NCBI GenBank assembly: GCA_028287415.1
Contig: JAQBPS010000504.1
Span: 1 to 8,752 of the forward strand
Length of the DNA: 8,752 nt
Direction of reading: 5' to 3'
From: Bacillota bacterium
GTDB taxonomy: Bacteria > Bacillota > Sulfobacillia > Symbiobacteriales > Symbiobacteriaceae
Part shown: positions 1 through 6,836 of the stretch, in pieces
Layout of the letters: the number at the start of each line of letters is the position of its first letter
Position numbering within the stretch: the first letter of the stretch is position 1
Program-made: the position numbers and the translations under genes
The notes under the pieces: generated by a model
Told to the model about the DNA's origin: nothing
Databases searched by the model: none
Seen by the model: the letters and a program-made list of their open reading frames with translations, nothing else

Positions 1-790
1 GGCCGAGGGGCTGCCGCCCGATAAGCTGGCCACCGTGAAAAAGGACGCCAACCTCGACGTCAAGTTCACGAAGACCCTGCGCGTCGATTATCTGATCCTG
101 GAGAACGACCGGCCCTGGCTGAAGGACGTAAAGTTCCGCAAGGCCCTCTCCCTCGCCATCGACCGGAAGGCGCTGGTCGACTCAATTCTCGGCGGTACGA
201 CGGTCGTCGCCTCCTCGGTCTCGCCGCCCGGAACGATCGGCTTTGACACCTCCCTGAAGCCCTTCGAGTATGACTTGGCGAAGGCGAAGAGCCTGCTGGC
301 GGAGACGGGCTATGATGGGTCCCCCCTGAAGATGGGCGCACCGATCGGCCGCTATGCCATGGACAAGCAGATCGGTGAGGCGATCGCCGGCATGCTCAAG
401 AAGGCCGGCGTCAACGTGCAGTTTGAAGCGCTCGAGTGGAGCGCCTACATCCCCAAAACCGCCAACGCTTATGACATGTGGTTTATTGGCCAGACCGACT
501 TCACCACCAATCCGAATAAGCACTACGACAACCTGTTTTACTCCAAGACCAGCGAGATCGCCTACAACAACCCGGCGATCGACAAGTTGATGGACACGGC
601 GATTCAGACGCTTGACGATAACGCTGCGGCCGACCTGTACAAGCAGATTCAGCGGATCCTCTACGAGGAGCAGCCGGTGCTGCCGCTCTACTACGAGCCG
701 CAGCTGATCGCCGTCCGCAAGGATCTGGCGGGCTTTGTGCCCAGACTGGACGAGTATGTAATCGTACGGGATGCGGAGCTCAAGAAGTGA
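1..790 (+). CDS. ABC transporter substrate-binding protein, family 5 (C-terminal part)
   Basis: This is the C-terminal 262 residues of an extracellular solute-binding protein of the SBP_bac_5 (DppA/OppA/nickel-type) family. The reading frame is open from base 2 to the left edge, so the start and signal peptide lie outside the window; a GTG at 35 is internal. The family signature is visible as FRKALSLAIDRKALVDSIL at about bases 137-193, followed by a Pro-Pro-Gly turn and the typical DLAKAKSLLAETGY helix. The end, around PVLPLYYEPQLIAVRKDLAGF, is the usual last strand-helix of the fold. In this family the lipid-anchored protein captures peptides or other small ligands outside the cell and delivers them to a DppB/DppC permease. 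The downstream deacylase gene begins 20 bp after the TGA stop, so the two are probably co-transcribed and the ligand may be an acylated amino acid or peptide. The ligand cannot be read from this fragment. Confidence 0.93.
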   Translation, partial: AEGLPPDKLATVKKDANLDVKFTKTLRVDYLILENDRPWLKDVKFRKALSLAIDRKALVDSILGGTTVVASSVSPPGTIGFDTSLKPFEYDLAKAKSLLAETGYDGSPLKMGAPIGRYAMDKQIGEAIAGMLKKAGVNVQFEALEWSAYIPKTANAYDMWFIGQTDFTTNPNKHYDNLFYSKTSEIAYNNPAIDKLMDTAIQTLDDNAAADLYKQIQRILYEEQPVLPLYYEPQLIAVRKDLAGFVPRLDEYVIVRDAELKK

Positions 791-793
791 TGC

Positions 794-800
794 GGGGAGG
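794..800 (+). promoter_or_regulatory. Ribosome binding site deciding the deacylase start
   Basis: GGGGAGG is a near-perfect Shine-Dalgarno core placed 10 bases before ATG 811. The in-frame starts further upstream (GTG 787, ATG 790) have only a weak GGAG at 775-778. This favours the shorter protein, although the TGATG overlap with the preceding stop keeps translational coupling at 790 possible. Confidence 0.6.
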
Positions 801-810
801 CGCAGGCAAG

Positions 811-1800
811 ATGAAGCTGGTGGGAACGGCCGAAGTGGTCCAGGGCGCGAAGACTCAGGGGTATCTGCAGGTGGGAAGCGATACGGACGGTACCCCGTTC
901 CGGATCCCGGTGCTGGTCGTAGCCGGTGCCAAGCCAGGCCCGACCGTGTGGGTGCACGGGTGCATTCACGGCGAGGAGTATGGTGGCGCCGCCTCAATCA
1001 TCCGGTTGGTGCAGGAGCTTGATCCACAGCACCTGGCGGGCACGCTGGTGGGCGTCCCGGTCACCAACCTGCCCTCGTTCAAGGCACACAGCCGGATCTC
1101 GCCCCTGGACGGGGCCAACCTGAACCGCATCTTCCCCGGCAATCCCGAGGGCACCTACAGCTTCCGGCTGGCGCATGCCCTGCTTGAGGCGATGGCGACG
1201 ACCGCCGACTGGGTGCTGGACTTCCACTCCGGGGGCATCGGGGCCGAGGTGCCCTTCTACGCCATCTACGATGACAACGGCTCGCTGGCCTCCCGGCGCG
1301 CGGCCTGGCTGGCCGAACGGATCGGGGTGGATACGCTGTGGCGCAGCGCAGGTGACTTCCGGGGCACGGTCACGGCACAGGCCGCTGCGCGGGGCATACC
1401 GGCAGTAACGGTGGAGTGCGGGGGCGGCAACGTGACTGTGGAGCACGAGGAGCAATTCAAAGCGACGATCCGCAACGCACTGCATGCGCTGGACATGCTG
1501 CCCGGCACGGCACCCGTCCAGCCCCAGTACCGCATCGTGACGGACGGTGCGTTCATGTTCACAGGCCACGGCGGACTATTTGTCCCGGCTTGCCCGGTCG
1601 GCGCCGTGCTCAAGAAGGGCGATCTGATCGGGCGGGTGATTAACCTCTACGGCGAGGTGGTCGAGGAGATGGTTAATCCGGTGGAAGAGGCCTGGATCGC
1701 GGCCACCGGCCATCGCTACTGGCCGACGGAGCCCGGACAGTTGATCGCCGAGGCGCTGCCCGTGCAGGGCCGCCGGCAGGCGAGCGACTTCCCGGGTTAG
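811..1800 (+). CDS. Succinylglutamate desuccinylase/aspartoacylase family zinc deacylase (M14-like)
   Basis: This 329-residue protein is a zinc-dependent carboxypeptidase-like deacylase. Family members remove succinyl, acetyl or other acyl groups from amino acids. Counting from ATG 811, the first zinc ligands are in HGEE (His53 and Glu56), the substrate-binding segment is DGANLNRIFPG (about 100-110, with the conserved Asn-Arg pair), the third zinc ligand is in LDFHSGG (His139), and the likely catalytic Glu202 lies in PAVTVECGGG. The C-terminal beta domain (about 255-320, GLFVPACPVGAVLKKGDLIG) is typical of the AspA/AstE-like group. No signal peptide is seen, so it should be cytoplasmic. I chose ATG 811 because GGGGAGG lies 10 bases upstream and MKLVGTAEV is a usual family N-terminus. 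ATG 790, which overlaps the previous stop as TGATG, and GTG 787 are alternatives that would add 7 or 8 residues. The true acyl substrate is unknown. Confidence 0.92.
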   Translation: MKLVGTAEVVQGAKTQGYLQVGSDTDGTPFRIPVLVVAGAKPGPTVWVHGCIHGEEYGGAASIIRLVQELDPQHLAGTLVGVPVTNLPSFKAHSRISPLDGANLNRIFPGNPEGTYSFRLAHALLEAMATTADWVLDFHSGGIGAEVPFYAIYDDNGSLASRRAAWLAERIGVDTLWRSAGDFRGTVTAQAAARGIPAVTVECGGGNVTVEHEEQFKATIRNALHALDMLPGTAPVQPQYRIVTDGAFMFTGHGGLFVPACPVGAVLKKGDLIGRVINLYGEVVEEMVNPVEEAWIAATGHRYWPTEPGQLIAEALPVQGRRQASDFPG

Positions 1801-1843
1801 AGAACTGCAGAGGCATGGCGTGGCGGTGAAGTAAGGCTGACAG

Positions 1844-1881
1844 AACGAAGCAGGCAGCGTGAGTACGCTGCCTGCTTCGTT
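1844..1881. terminator. Bidirectional hairpin terminator between convergent operons
   Basis: A perfect inverted repeat has the core arm ACGAAGCAGGCAGCGT at 1845-1860, a four-base GAGT loop at 1861-1864 and the matching arm at 1865-1880. One more A-T pair (1844/1881) makes a 17-bp stem. It sits in the only sizeable intergenic gap (1801-1897), between a rightward and a leftward gene that both end here. On the plus strand the stem leads into TTTGTATC, a short and imperfect U-tract; the minus strand has a poorer one (TCTGTC). The stem's strength and its place between converging genes support a shared terminator for both operons. Confidence 0.85.
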
Positions 1882-1897
1882 TGTATCAAGTGCGGGC

Positions 1898-3940
1898 TTA
1901 TGACAGGTAGTGGCCGAACCAGGCCACCATCCGCTCCAGCCGGTCCACCTGGTGGCTTGGGCGCTGAAAGACATGCGGCTCATCGGGATACCGGACCAGC
2001 GCAGCCGTCTGGCCGTTCCGCTTCAGCACGGTGTAGACCTGCTCGGACTGATGGGGCGGGCAACGCAAGTCGGACTCGCCGTGAAGCAACAGCACGGGCG
2101 TGGTGCAATGATGCATGTGCCGGATGGGCGAGTGGGCCGCCAACTTCTCCAGCTTTTCCCACGGCAGGCCAAACTCGAACTCCAGGAAGTGGGAGCCGAT
2201 GTCGCTGGTGTTGGCCATGTCGTCCAGATTGGAGACGCAGGCGCCGGCCACAGCTGCCTTGAAGCGGTGGGTCTGGGTGACTGTCCAGCAGGTCATGAAG
2301 CCACCATAGCTCCAGCCCGTGACGCCCAACCGGTCCGGGTCGGCCACACCCCGCTTGACCGCTTCATCGACACCGTTCTGGATGTCGATGAAGTCCTTGC
2401 CCCCCCAGTCGTTGACACAACCGAAGGTGTGCTTCTTACCATAACCCTGACTGCCCCGGGGGTTCGTGGCCACCACGGCATACCCGGCGGCCGCCAACAC
2501 CTGCCACGAGGTGCTGAAGCCGTTGCCCCAGAGGCCCGTCGGGCCGCCGTGGATATCGAGCACGGTGGGATAGCGCTTGCCGGGCTCATAGCCGGCGGGG
2601 TAGACGAGCCAGGCCTCCATCTCCCAACCGTCCGCACCGGCGTAGGTGAACTTCTCCACCTTCTGGAGTGCCACTTTGGCCAGGAGGGCGGCGTTGGCAC
2701 CGGTCAGCTGGCGCAGATGACCTTTGTCCAGCAGGTAAATCTCATCCGGTGTGGCCGGAGTGGCAGCGCCCATAGCGATGTCACCGTTGACAGCGACGCT
2801 GAAGGAGCCTACCGCCAGCGGCCCCGTGCCGGTAAGGCGGGTCGGGTTGTCACCGTTCAGGTGACAGGCATACAGAACCGCATCGCCGCGGTCAGCGAAA
2901 ACGGCCAGCACATCCCTGCTGTCGTTCGACCAGAGCAGCGGTCCGAACATCGCCAGGCCGCCCATGTGGCTGGTCTCGGAGTAGACACCGCCGAGCGATC
3001 GGTCGAGCGTGGCGGAGAGGTTGCGGGCATCGGCAAAAGCATACGGATAGGCCTCGGTCGAGATGTCCAGCACCCAGACGTCCATGTTGTCATGCAGCCA
3101 GGTGAACGGCCCGGTATGCCCGCTGAAAGCCAGGTACTTGCCGTCGGGCGAGAAGGTGGGCGAGTAGGTGGGCGACTCCCGCTCCTTCAGCACGTACGTC
3201 ACCGCACCGCTGTCCAGGTGGAAGAGCGCGATGTTCCGCACATAGAAGGCCCGACCGGCATCGTCAGCAGGGGGGGCGACGGCCGCCACCAGGAACTTGC
3301 CACACGGCGACCAGCTCGGTCCATCACAGCGGATGCCGACCGGGGAGACCTGCTTCGCCTCCTGCTTGCCCGCTTCGGCAGGAACGACGAAGAGCCTTGG
3401 CTCCTTGCGGCCGAAGAAGCCACCGCCATCAAACTTGTGGTGGAAGGTCGAGACCACCTTGATCGCAGGCTTTTCCGCTTTCTGCTCGCCCTTCGGGGCG
3501 ACCTTGGCCGTGGGCGCCCCGGCATAGACGAGGTCACCCGCCTGCAGCGGCTCGTCCACCGAGCTGAGATACGCGATGCGCTTGCCGTCCGGCGACCAGA
3601 CGGGCGCCCCGGCAACCTCCTGCTCGGTCTCCAGCCGAGCCGCCTCGCCGCCGTTCACCGTGATCAGGTGAAGCTGGGGCTTGCCGCTCCGGTCCGAGAC
3701 AAAGGCCAGGGTGCGGCCGTCGGGCGACCAGCGGGGCAGCGAGTCGGTGGGGCCGGCGGTCAGCTGCCGCTCGACGCCTCCCGCGGCGGGCGCCAGCCAG
3801 ATCTCCGTCTGCTGCTTGTCGACTGCCTGATCCCGCTTCTCCCTGACGTAGGCGACCAGCTTGCCATCGGGCGAGATCTGCGCATCTCCTACATAAGTCA
3901 GGTTGTAGATATCTGCCGGAGTCATTAGCCGCTTCTCCAT
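1898..3940 (-). CDS. S9 family peptidase (acylaminoacyl-peptidase/dipeptidyl-peptidase-like)
   Basis: This 680-residue serine peptidase of the prolyl oligopeptidase family has an N-terminal beta-propeller and a C-terminal alpha/beta hydrolase. The propeller (about 1-425) carries repeated WSPDGK-type blades near residues 23, 71, 115, 210, 263 and 337. The catalytic domain starts near 430. It contains HGGP (464-467, oxyanion region), the nucleophile Ser544 in GWSYGG, Asp624 in HGESDLR and His656 in DEPHVF, so the triad is complete. The length and the propeller segment FHHKFDGGGFFGRKEPRLFVV (167-187) fit the S9C group, whose members cleave N-acylated or unblocked amino acids or dipeptides from short peptides. 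A Lys/Ala/Pro-rich linker spans about 143-160. No signal peptide is visible, so it should act in the cytoplasm. The ATG is preceded by a GGAG 5 bases upstream. It is the last gene of the leftward operon, 37 bp after a serine hydrolase, and ends in TAA just before the shared terminator. Confidence 0.94.
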   Translation of the reverse strand: MEKRLMTPADIYNLTYVGDAQISPDGKLVAYVREKRDQAVDKQQTEIWLAPAAGGVERQLTAGPTDSLPRWSPDGRTLAFVSDRSGKPQLHLITVNGGEAARLETEQEVAGAPVWSPDGKRIAYLSSVDEPLQAGDLVYAGAPTAKVAPKGEQKAEKPAIKVVSTFHHKFDGGGFFGRKEPRLFVVPAEAGKQEAKQVSPVGIRCDGPSWSPCGKFLVAAVAPPADDAGRAFYVRNIALFHLDSGAVTYVLKERESPTYSPTFSPDGKYLAFSGHTGPFTWLHDNMDVWVLDISTEAYPYAFADARNLSATLDRSLGGVYSETSHMGGLAMFGPLLWSNDSRDVLAVFADRGDAVLYACHLNGDNPTRLTGTGPLAVGSFSVAVNGDIAMGAATPATPDEIYLLDKGHLRQLTGANAALLAKVALQKVEKFTYAGADGWEMEAWLVYPAGYEPGKRYPTVLDIHGGPTGLWGNGFSTSWQVLAAAGYAVVATNPRGSQGYGKKHTFGCVNDWGGKDFIDIQNGVDEAVKRGVADPDRLGVTGWSYGGFMTCWTVTQTHRFKAAVAGACVSNLDDMANTSDIGSHFLEFEFGLPWEKLEKLAAHSPIRHMHHCTTPVLLLHGESDLRCPPHQSEQVYTVLKRNGQTAALVRYPDEPHVFQRPSHQVDRLERMVAWFGHYLS

Positions 3941-3977
3941 GCTCTCTCCGCCTGCTTTCCCCTGGCTCAGCCAGGAC

Positions 3978-5390
3978 TTAGCTAACCTTGCTCACAATGC
4001 GACTGCCTGCCGCCACGGCGTCCACCTTGCTTGAGGCGTCCCGCAGGAAGACCAGCGGTGCCTCCTCAGCGGGCATCTGCACAGCGAAGGCGTCTTCGCC
4101 AATGCAGCGGGAGTTCAGCTTGCTTCCCTGCATGGTGACAGCAAGCTGGCCCTCTTCGACGGCCACCGTAACGCTGCTGCCCTCGAGCGACTTGTACTCG
4201 CCCACGTAATCGGCCAGTTGTTGGGCGTCGCAGGCGGCGTCGGGATAGACGACCCGCCTGGTATCCAGGGGGAGCCCTAACATGGCGTTGATCGCGCCGT
4301 GCAGGATGGTCGGCGACGGTGCGCCCGCCACATTCGTCAGGGCGACGCCAGTGATGCCCTTTTCCGGGACGCATGCGATCTGGGCCGAGACGCCCTTGAT
4401 GCCGCCGCTGTGCTCAATGATCGAAACGCCGTGATACTCCGGGTACACTAACAGTCCATAACCATACCAGGCGCCGGGCATCGCCTGAATCTGCGGCCGG
4501 GTCATGGCGGCCACGGACTCCCGGGAGAGGATCCGCTCGCTGCCCACCATGCCGCCGGTCCGGTAGATCTCCATATAGCGCAGCATGTCCGGCACGGTGG
4601 AACGGAGGAAGCCGGCCGCCAGGTGGGCGGGCGCCTGCCACCAGCCGGGCTGCGCCTCAACGGCACCCTGCTTCTCCGGGTTCGCCCCGTAGAGCATGGT
4701 CGTCTCGGGATGGCTCAGCAGCTTGTCCAGGTCGAAGGTGGAGTCGGCCATGCCGGCGGGTTTCAGCAGGTTCTCCTCGATGAAGTGCGCGTAACTCATG
4801 CCGCTGACCCGCTCAATGATGCAGCCCAGCAGACCGAAGCCGTCGTTGGAGTAGCTGAACCTGGCACCCGGTTCGCCCAGGATCTTCAGCTCGGTCCGGG
4901 CGATGTGCGCCATCAGCTCCTCGTAGGTGTTGATGTCCGCAAACTGCGCCACGTCCACCGTCAGCGGGAAGCTCTTCTTGTTTGGGTCGTTCCGGAAGCT
5001 CCGCCCCATCGCCGGGAACAGCGTAGGCAGCGGGGGCAGCCCGGCCGAGTGCGTCATGAAGTGGTGAATGGTGATCTTCTTCGTGTGTTCGGGGTCAGGC
5101 GTGCGGAACTCGGGCAGGTACTTGAGGACGGGGTCGGTCACCTTCAGCTTGCCGCGCTCCTGCAACTGAAGGATGGCAACGCAGGTCATCGACTTGGTGA
5201 TGGAGCCGATGCCGTGGACCGTCGTGGGCGTGCACGGGAGCCCCTCCGCCACGTTCCGGAAGCCAAAGCCTTGTGCGTAAACCGTCGCCCCATGTCTGGC
5301 CAGTCCCACCGAGAGGCCGGGGATGTTATGCCTGGCCACCAGCCCGCCGGCATACGCCTCAAACGTATAAATCCAGGACTCCTTCGGCAT
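3978..5390 (-). CDS. Serine hydrolase, beta-lactamase class C / S12 family (paralog 1)
   Basis: This 470-residue protein belongs to the penicillin-binding-protein/class-C beta-lactamase superfamily (MEROPS S12). The three motifs are Ser63-Ile-Thr-Lys66 (nucleophile and general base) in GIGSITKS, Tyr180-Ser-Asn182 in FSYSNDGFG, and His327-Ser-Gly329 in EHSGG. Relatives include D-aminopeptidases, alkaline D-peptidases, DD-carboxypeptidase-like proteins and esterases, so the exact reaction is open. After the catalytic domain, residues about 385-470 form a small beta-rich tail (YVGEYKSLEGSSVTV...) like the C-terminal domain of other S12 peptidases. No signal peptide or membrane segment is seen, which is unusual for this family and points to a cytoplasmic enzyme. 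The frame stays open upstream to 5738, but the start is ATG 5390: GGAGGTG ends 6 bases before it, and the protein aligns from Met1 with its neighbour. The gene follows that paralog by 19 bp and precedes the S9 peptidase. Confidence 0.93.
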   Translation of the reverse strand: MPKESWIYTFEAYAGGLVARHNIPGLSVGLARHGATVYAQGFGFRNVAEGLPCTPTTVHGIGSITKSMTCVAILQLQERGKLKVTDPVLKYLPEFRTPDPEHTKKITIHHFMTHSAGLPPLPTLFPAMGRSFRNDPNKKSFPLTVDVAQFADINTYEELMAHIARTELKILGEPGARFSYSNDGFGLLGCIIERVSGMSYAHFIEENLLKPAGMADSTFDLDKLLSHPETTMLYGANPEKQGAVEAQPGWWQAPAHLAAGFLRSTVPDMLRYMEIYRTGGMVGSERILSRESVAAMTRPQIQAMPGAWYGYGLLVYPEYHGVSIIEHSGGIKGVSAQIACVPEKGITGVALTNVAGAPSPTILHGAINAMLGLPLDTRRVVYPDAACDAQQLADYVGEYKSLEGSSVTVAVEEGQLAVTMQGSKLNSRCIGEDAFAVQMPAEEAPLVFLRDASSKVDAVAAGSRIVSKVS

Positions 5391-5396
5391 CAACGG

Positions 5397-5405
5397 CACC
5401 TCCCC
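5397..5405 (-). promoter_or_regulatory. Strong ribosome binding site for serine hydrolase paralog 1
   Basis: On the minus strand, GGGGAGGTG lies 6 bases before ATG 5390 and settles the start of this gene. Its first four G residues also form half of a CCCCGGGG palindrome (5402-5409) next to the preceding stop codon. Whether this short palindrome affects ribosome access cannot be told from sequence. Confidence 0.7.
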
Positions 5406-5409
5406 GGGG

Positions 5410-6819
5410 TTACTGCACTTTGCTGAGGATCCGGAAGCCTGAGGAGGCCTGCACGACCGTCCCGGAGTCGTCGCGCAGGAATGTGATCGCCATCTCCTCT
5501 CCGGGCATTGCCAGTGCGAAAGTATCCGCGCCGACGCACCGCCCGGGCATCTCCTTCCCCCGCATTTCACCGACCAGCTTGCCATCCGCTGCCTTGACGA
5601 TGATCTGGGCACCCTCGGTGGAGGTGTACTCGCCCATGTATTCCTCCAGGCGGTCCGGGTCGATGGCTGTCTCGATATACTCGACCCGGTTGGTCTCAAG
5701 CGGCAGCCCCATGAGGGCATTGACGCCGCCCATGGCAAGGCTGACCGCCGGACCGCCGCTCACGTTGGTCAGCGCCACGCCGGTGATTCCTTTCTCGGGT
5801 ACGCAGACCACCTGAGCCGCAACCCCCTTGACGGCGCCGCCGTGCTCCACCAGCGTGGCACCATGGAACGGGGTCAGCATCAGGCCGTACCCGTAGTGCA
5901 TACCCGGGGCGCACTGGATGTAAGGCCGCTTCATGGCCGCGACTGAATCCGGGGTGAGAATTCGCCCGTGCCCCACCATGCCGCCAGTTCGGTAGATCTC
6001 CATGTACCGCAGCATGTCCGGCACGGTGGAGCGCAGGAAGCCAGCCGCCTGCTGGGAAGGCGATTGCCACCAGCCCGGCTGGGCCTCGATCGCGCCTTCC
6101 TTGTCGGTATTGGGGCCGTACAGCTGGGTGGTCTCCGGATGCTTTTCCACCCGCTCCAGGTCGAAGGTGGAGTCGGCCATTCCCGCCGGCGCCAGAATAT
6201 TCTCCGCTACGTAGCGCTCATAGCTGATACCGCTGACCCGCTCAATGATGGCGCCCAGCAGACCGTACCCATCGTTGCTGTAGCTGAACCGGGTGCCCGG
6301 GGCGCCCAGGGGCTCAAACTTGAAGCTTGCGATGAACTCCATCAAATCCGCGTAACTGTTGATGTCCGCAAACTGGTCCATATCCACGGACAGGCCAAAG
6401 TGCTTCCGGTTGGGATCGTTCCGGAAGGTGGAGCCCATCGCCGGGAAGAGCGAAGGAAGTGGCGGCAGCCCCGCCGAGTGCGTCATGAAGTGGTGGATGG
6501 TGATCTGGCTGGTGTATTCGGCGTGGGGCGTGCGAAACTCGGGCAGGTACTTACTGACCGCATCGGTCACCTGCAATTGCCCGCGCTCCTGCAACTGCAT
6601 GATGGCAACACAGGTAAACGACTTGGTGACGGAGCCGATGCCGTGTACCGTGGTTGGGGTACAGGGCAACCCCTCCTCCGCATTCCGGAAGCCGAAGCCC
6701 TGCTCATAGACCGGCTCGCCGTTCAGTGCGAAACCGACGGATGCACCCGGGGTCTTGCGCTCTGCGACAATCTTTCCCGCGTACGCCTCATACTGGTAGA
6801 CCCAGCCCGGTTTCCCCAT
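5410..6819 (-). CDS. Serine hydrolase, beta-lactamase class C / S12 family (paralog 2)
   Basis: This 469-residue S12/class-C beta-lactamase-like hydrolase is a close tandem paralog of the gene that follows it (about 64% identical over the first 70 residues, counted by eye). The active-site motifs are Ser63-Val-Thr-Lys66 in GIGSVTKS, Tyr180-Ser-Asn182 in FSYSNDGYG, and His326-Gly-Gly328 in EHGGAVKG. The third motif thus differs from the His-Ser-Gly of its partner. A C-terminal beta-rich domain begins near 390 (YMGEYTSTEGAQIIV). No signal peptide is present, so it is predicted to be cytoplasmic. The frame is open upstream to 7506, through the DppC gene, but ATG 6819 is the start: AGGGGG lies 8 bases upstream, and MGKPGWVYQYEAYAG aligns with the paralog's N-terminus. 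It begins 17 bp after the permease stop, so it is coupled to peptide import. A D-amino-acid peptidase or amidase role is plausible but not proven. Confidence 0.93.
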   Translation of the reverse strand: MGKPGWVYQYEAYAGKIVAERKTPGASVGFALNGEPVYEQGFGFRNAEEGLPCTPTTVHGIGSVTKSFTCVAIMQLQERGQLQVTDAVSKYLPEFRTPHAEYTSQITIHHFMTHSAGLPPLPSLFPAMGSTFRNDPNRKHFGLSVDMDQFADINSYADLMEFIASFKFEPLGAPGTRFSYSNDGYGLLGAIIERVSGISYERYVAENILAPAGMADSTFDLERVEKHPETTQLYGPNTDKEGAIEAQPGWWQSPSQQAAGFLRSTVPDMLRYMEIYRTGGMVGHGRILTPDSVAAMKRPYIQCAPGMHYGYGLMLTPFHGATLVEHGGAVKGVAAQVVCVPEKGITGVALTNVSGGPAVSLAMGGVNALMGLPLETNRVEYIETAIDPDRLEEYMGEYTSTEGAQIIVKAADGKLVGEMRGKEMPGRCVGADTFALAMPGEEMAITFLRDDSGTVVQASSGFRILSKVQ

Positions 6820-6836
6820 GCTGATAACCCCCTGCC

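Larger units (their letters stand above)
3978..6819 (-). repeat. Tandem gene duplication (two S12 hydrolase genes)
   Basis: The two adjacent hydrolase genes align from start to stop with an offset of 1429 bases at the start and 1432 at the end, which corresponds to a net difference of one codon. DNA similarity remains high in conserved blocks, for example 4561-4620 against 5990-6049, which differ at only a few mostly third-codon positions. This indicates duplication of an ancestral hydrolase followed by divergence, not a recent identical repeat. Confidence 0.85.

Noticed and set aside
182..997. A 271-codon minus-strand frame across the binding-protein/deacylase junction
   Set aside because: It is antisense to two genes with clear family motifs, and its translation shows no known domain.
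1801..1897. Search of the largest intergenic gap for a small gene or regulatory RNA
   Set aside because: Apart from the terminator hairpin, nothing with a ribosome binding site and coding frame, and no riboswitch-like structure, was found.
1910..3928. A 672-codon open frame on the plus strand opposite the S9 peptidase gene
   Set aside because: It mirrors the peptidase gene almost exactly. Its translation has no recognisable domain and is rich in Arg, Gly and Val, as expected for an antisense frame in high-GC DNA. The minus-strand gene has a full catalytic triad and propeller repeats.
3961..3975. Short inverted repeat CCTGGCTCAGCCAGG in the gap between paralog 1 and the S9 gene
   Set aside because: The usable stem is only about five base pairs with a five-base loop and no U-tract follows on either strand, so it is unlikely to terminate transcription. 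It could at most be a weak processing hairpin.
5391..5738. Upstream in-frame extension of serine hydrolase paralog 1 into paralog 2
   Set aside because: The 116 extra residues are an out-of-frame reading of the neighbouring gene. ATG 5390 has a strong ribosome binding site and aligns with the paralog's start.
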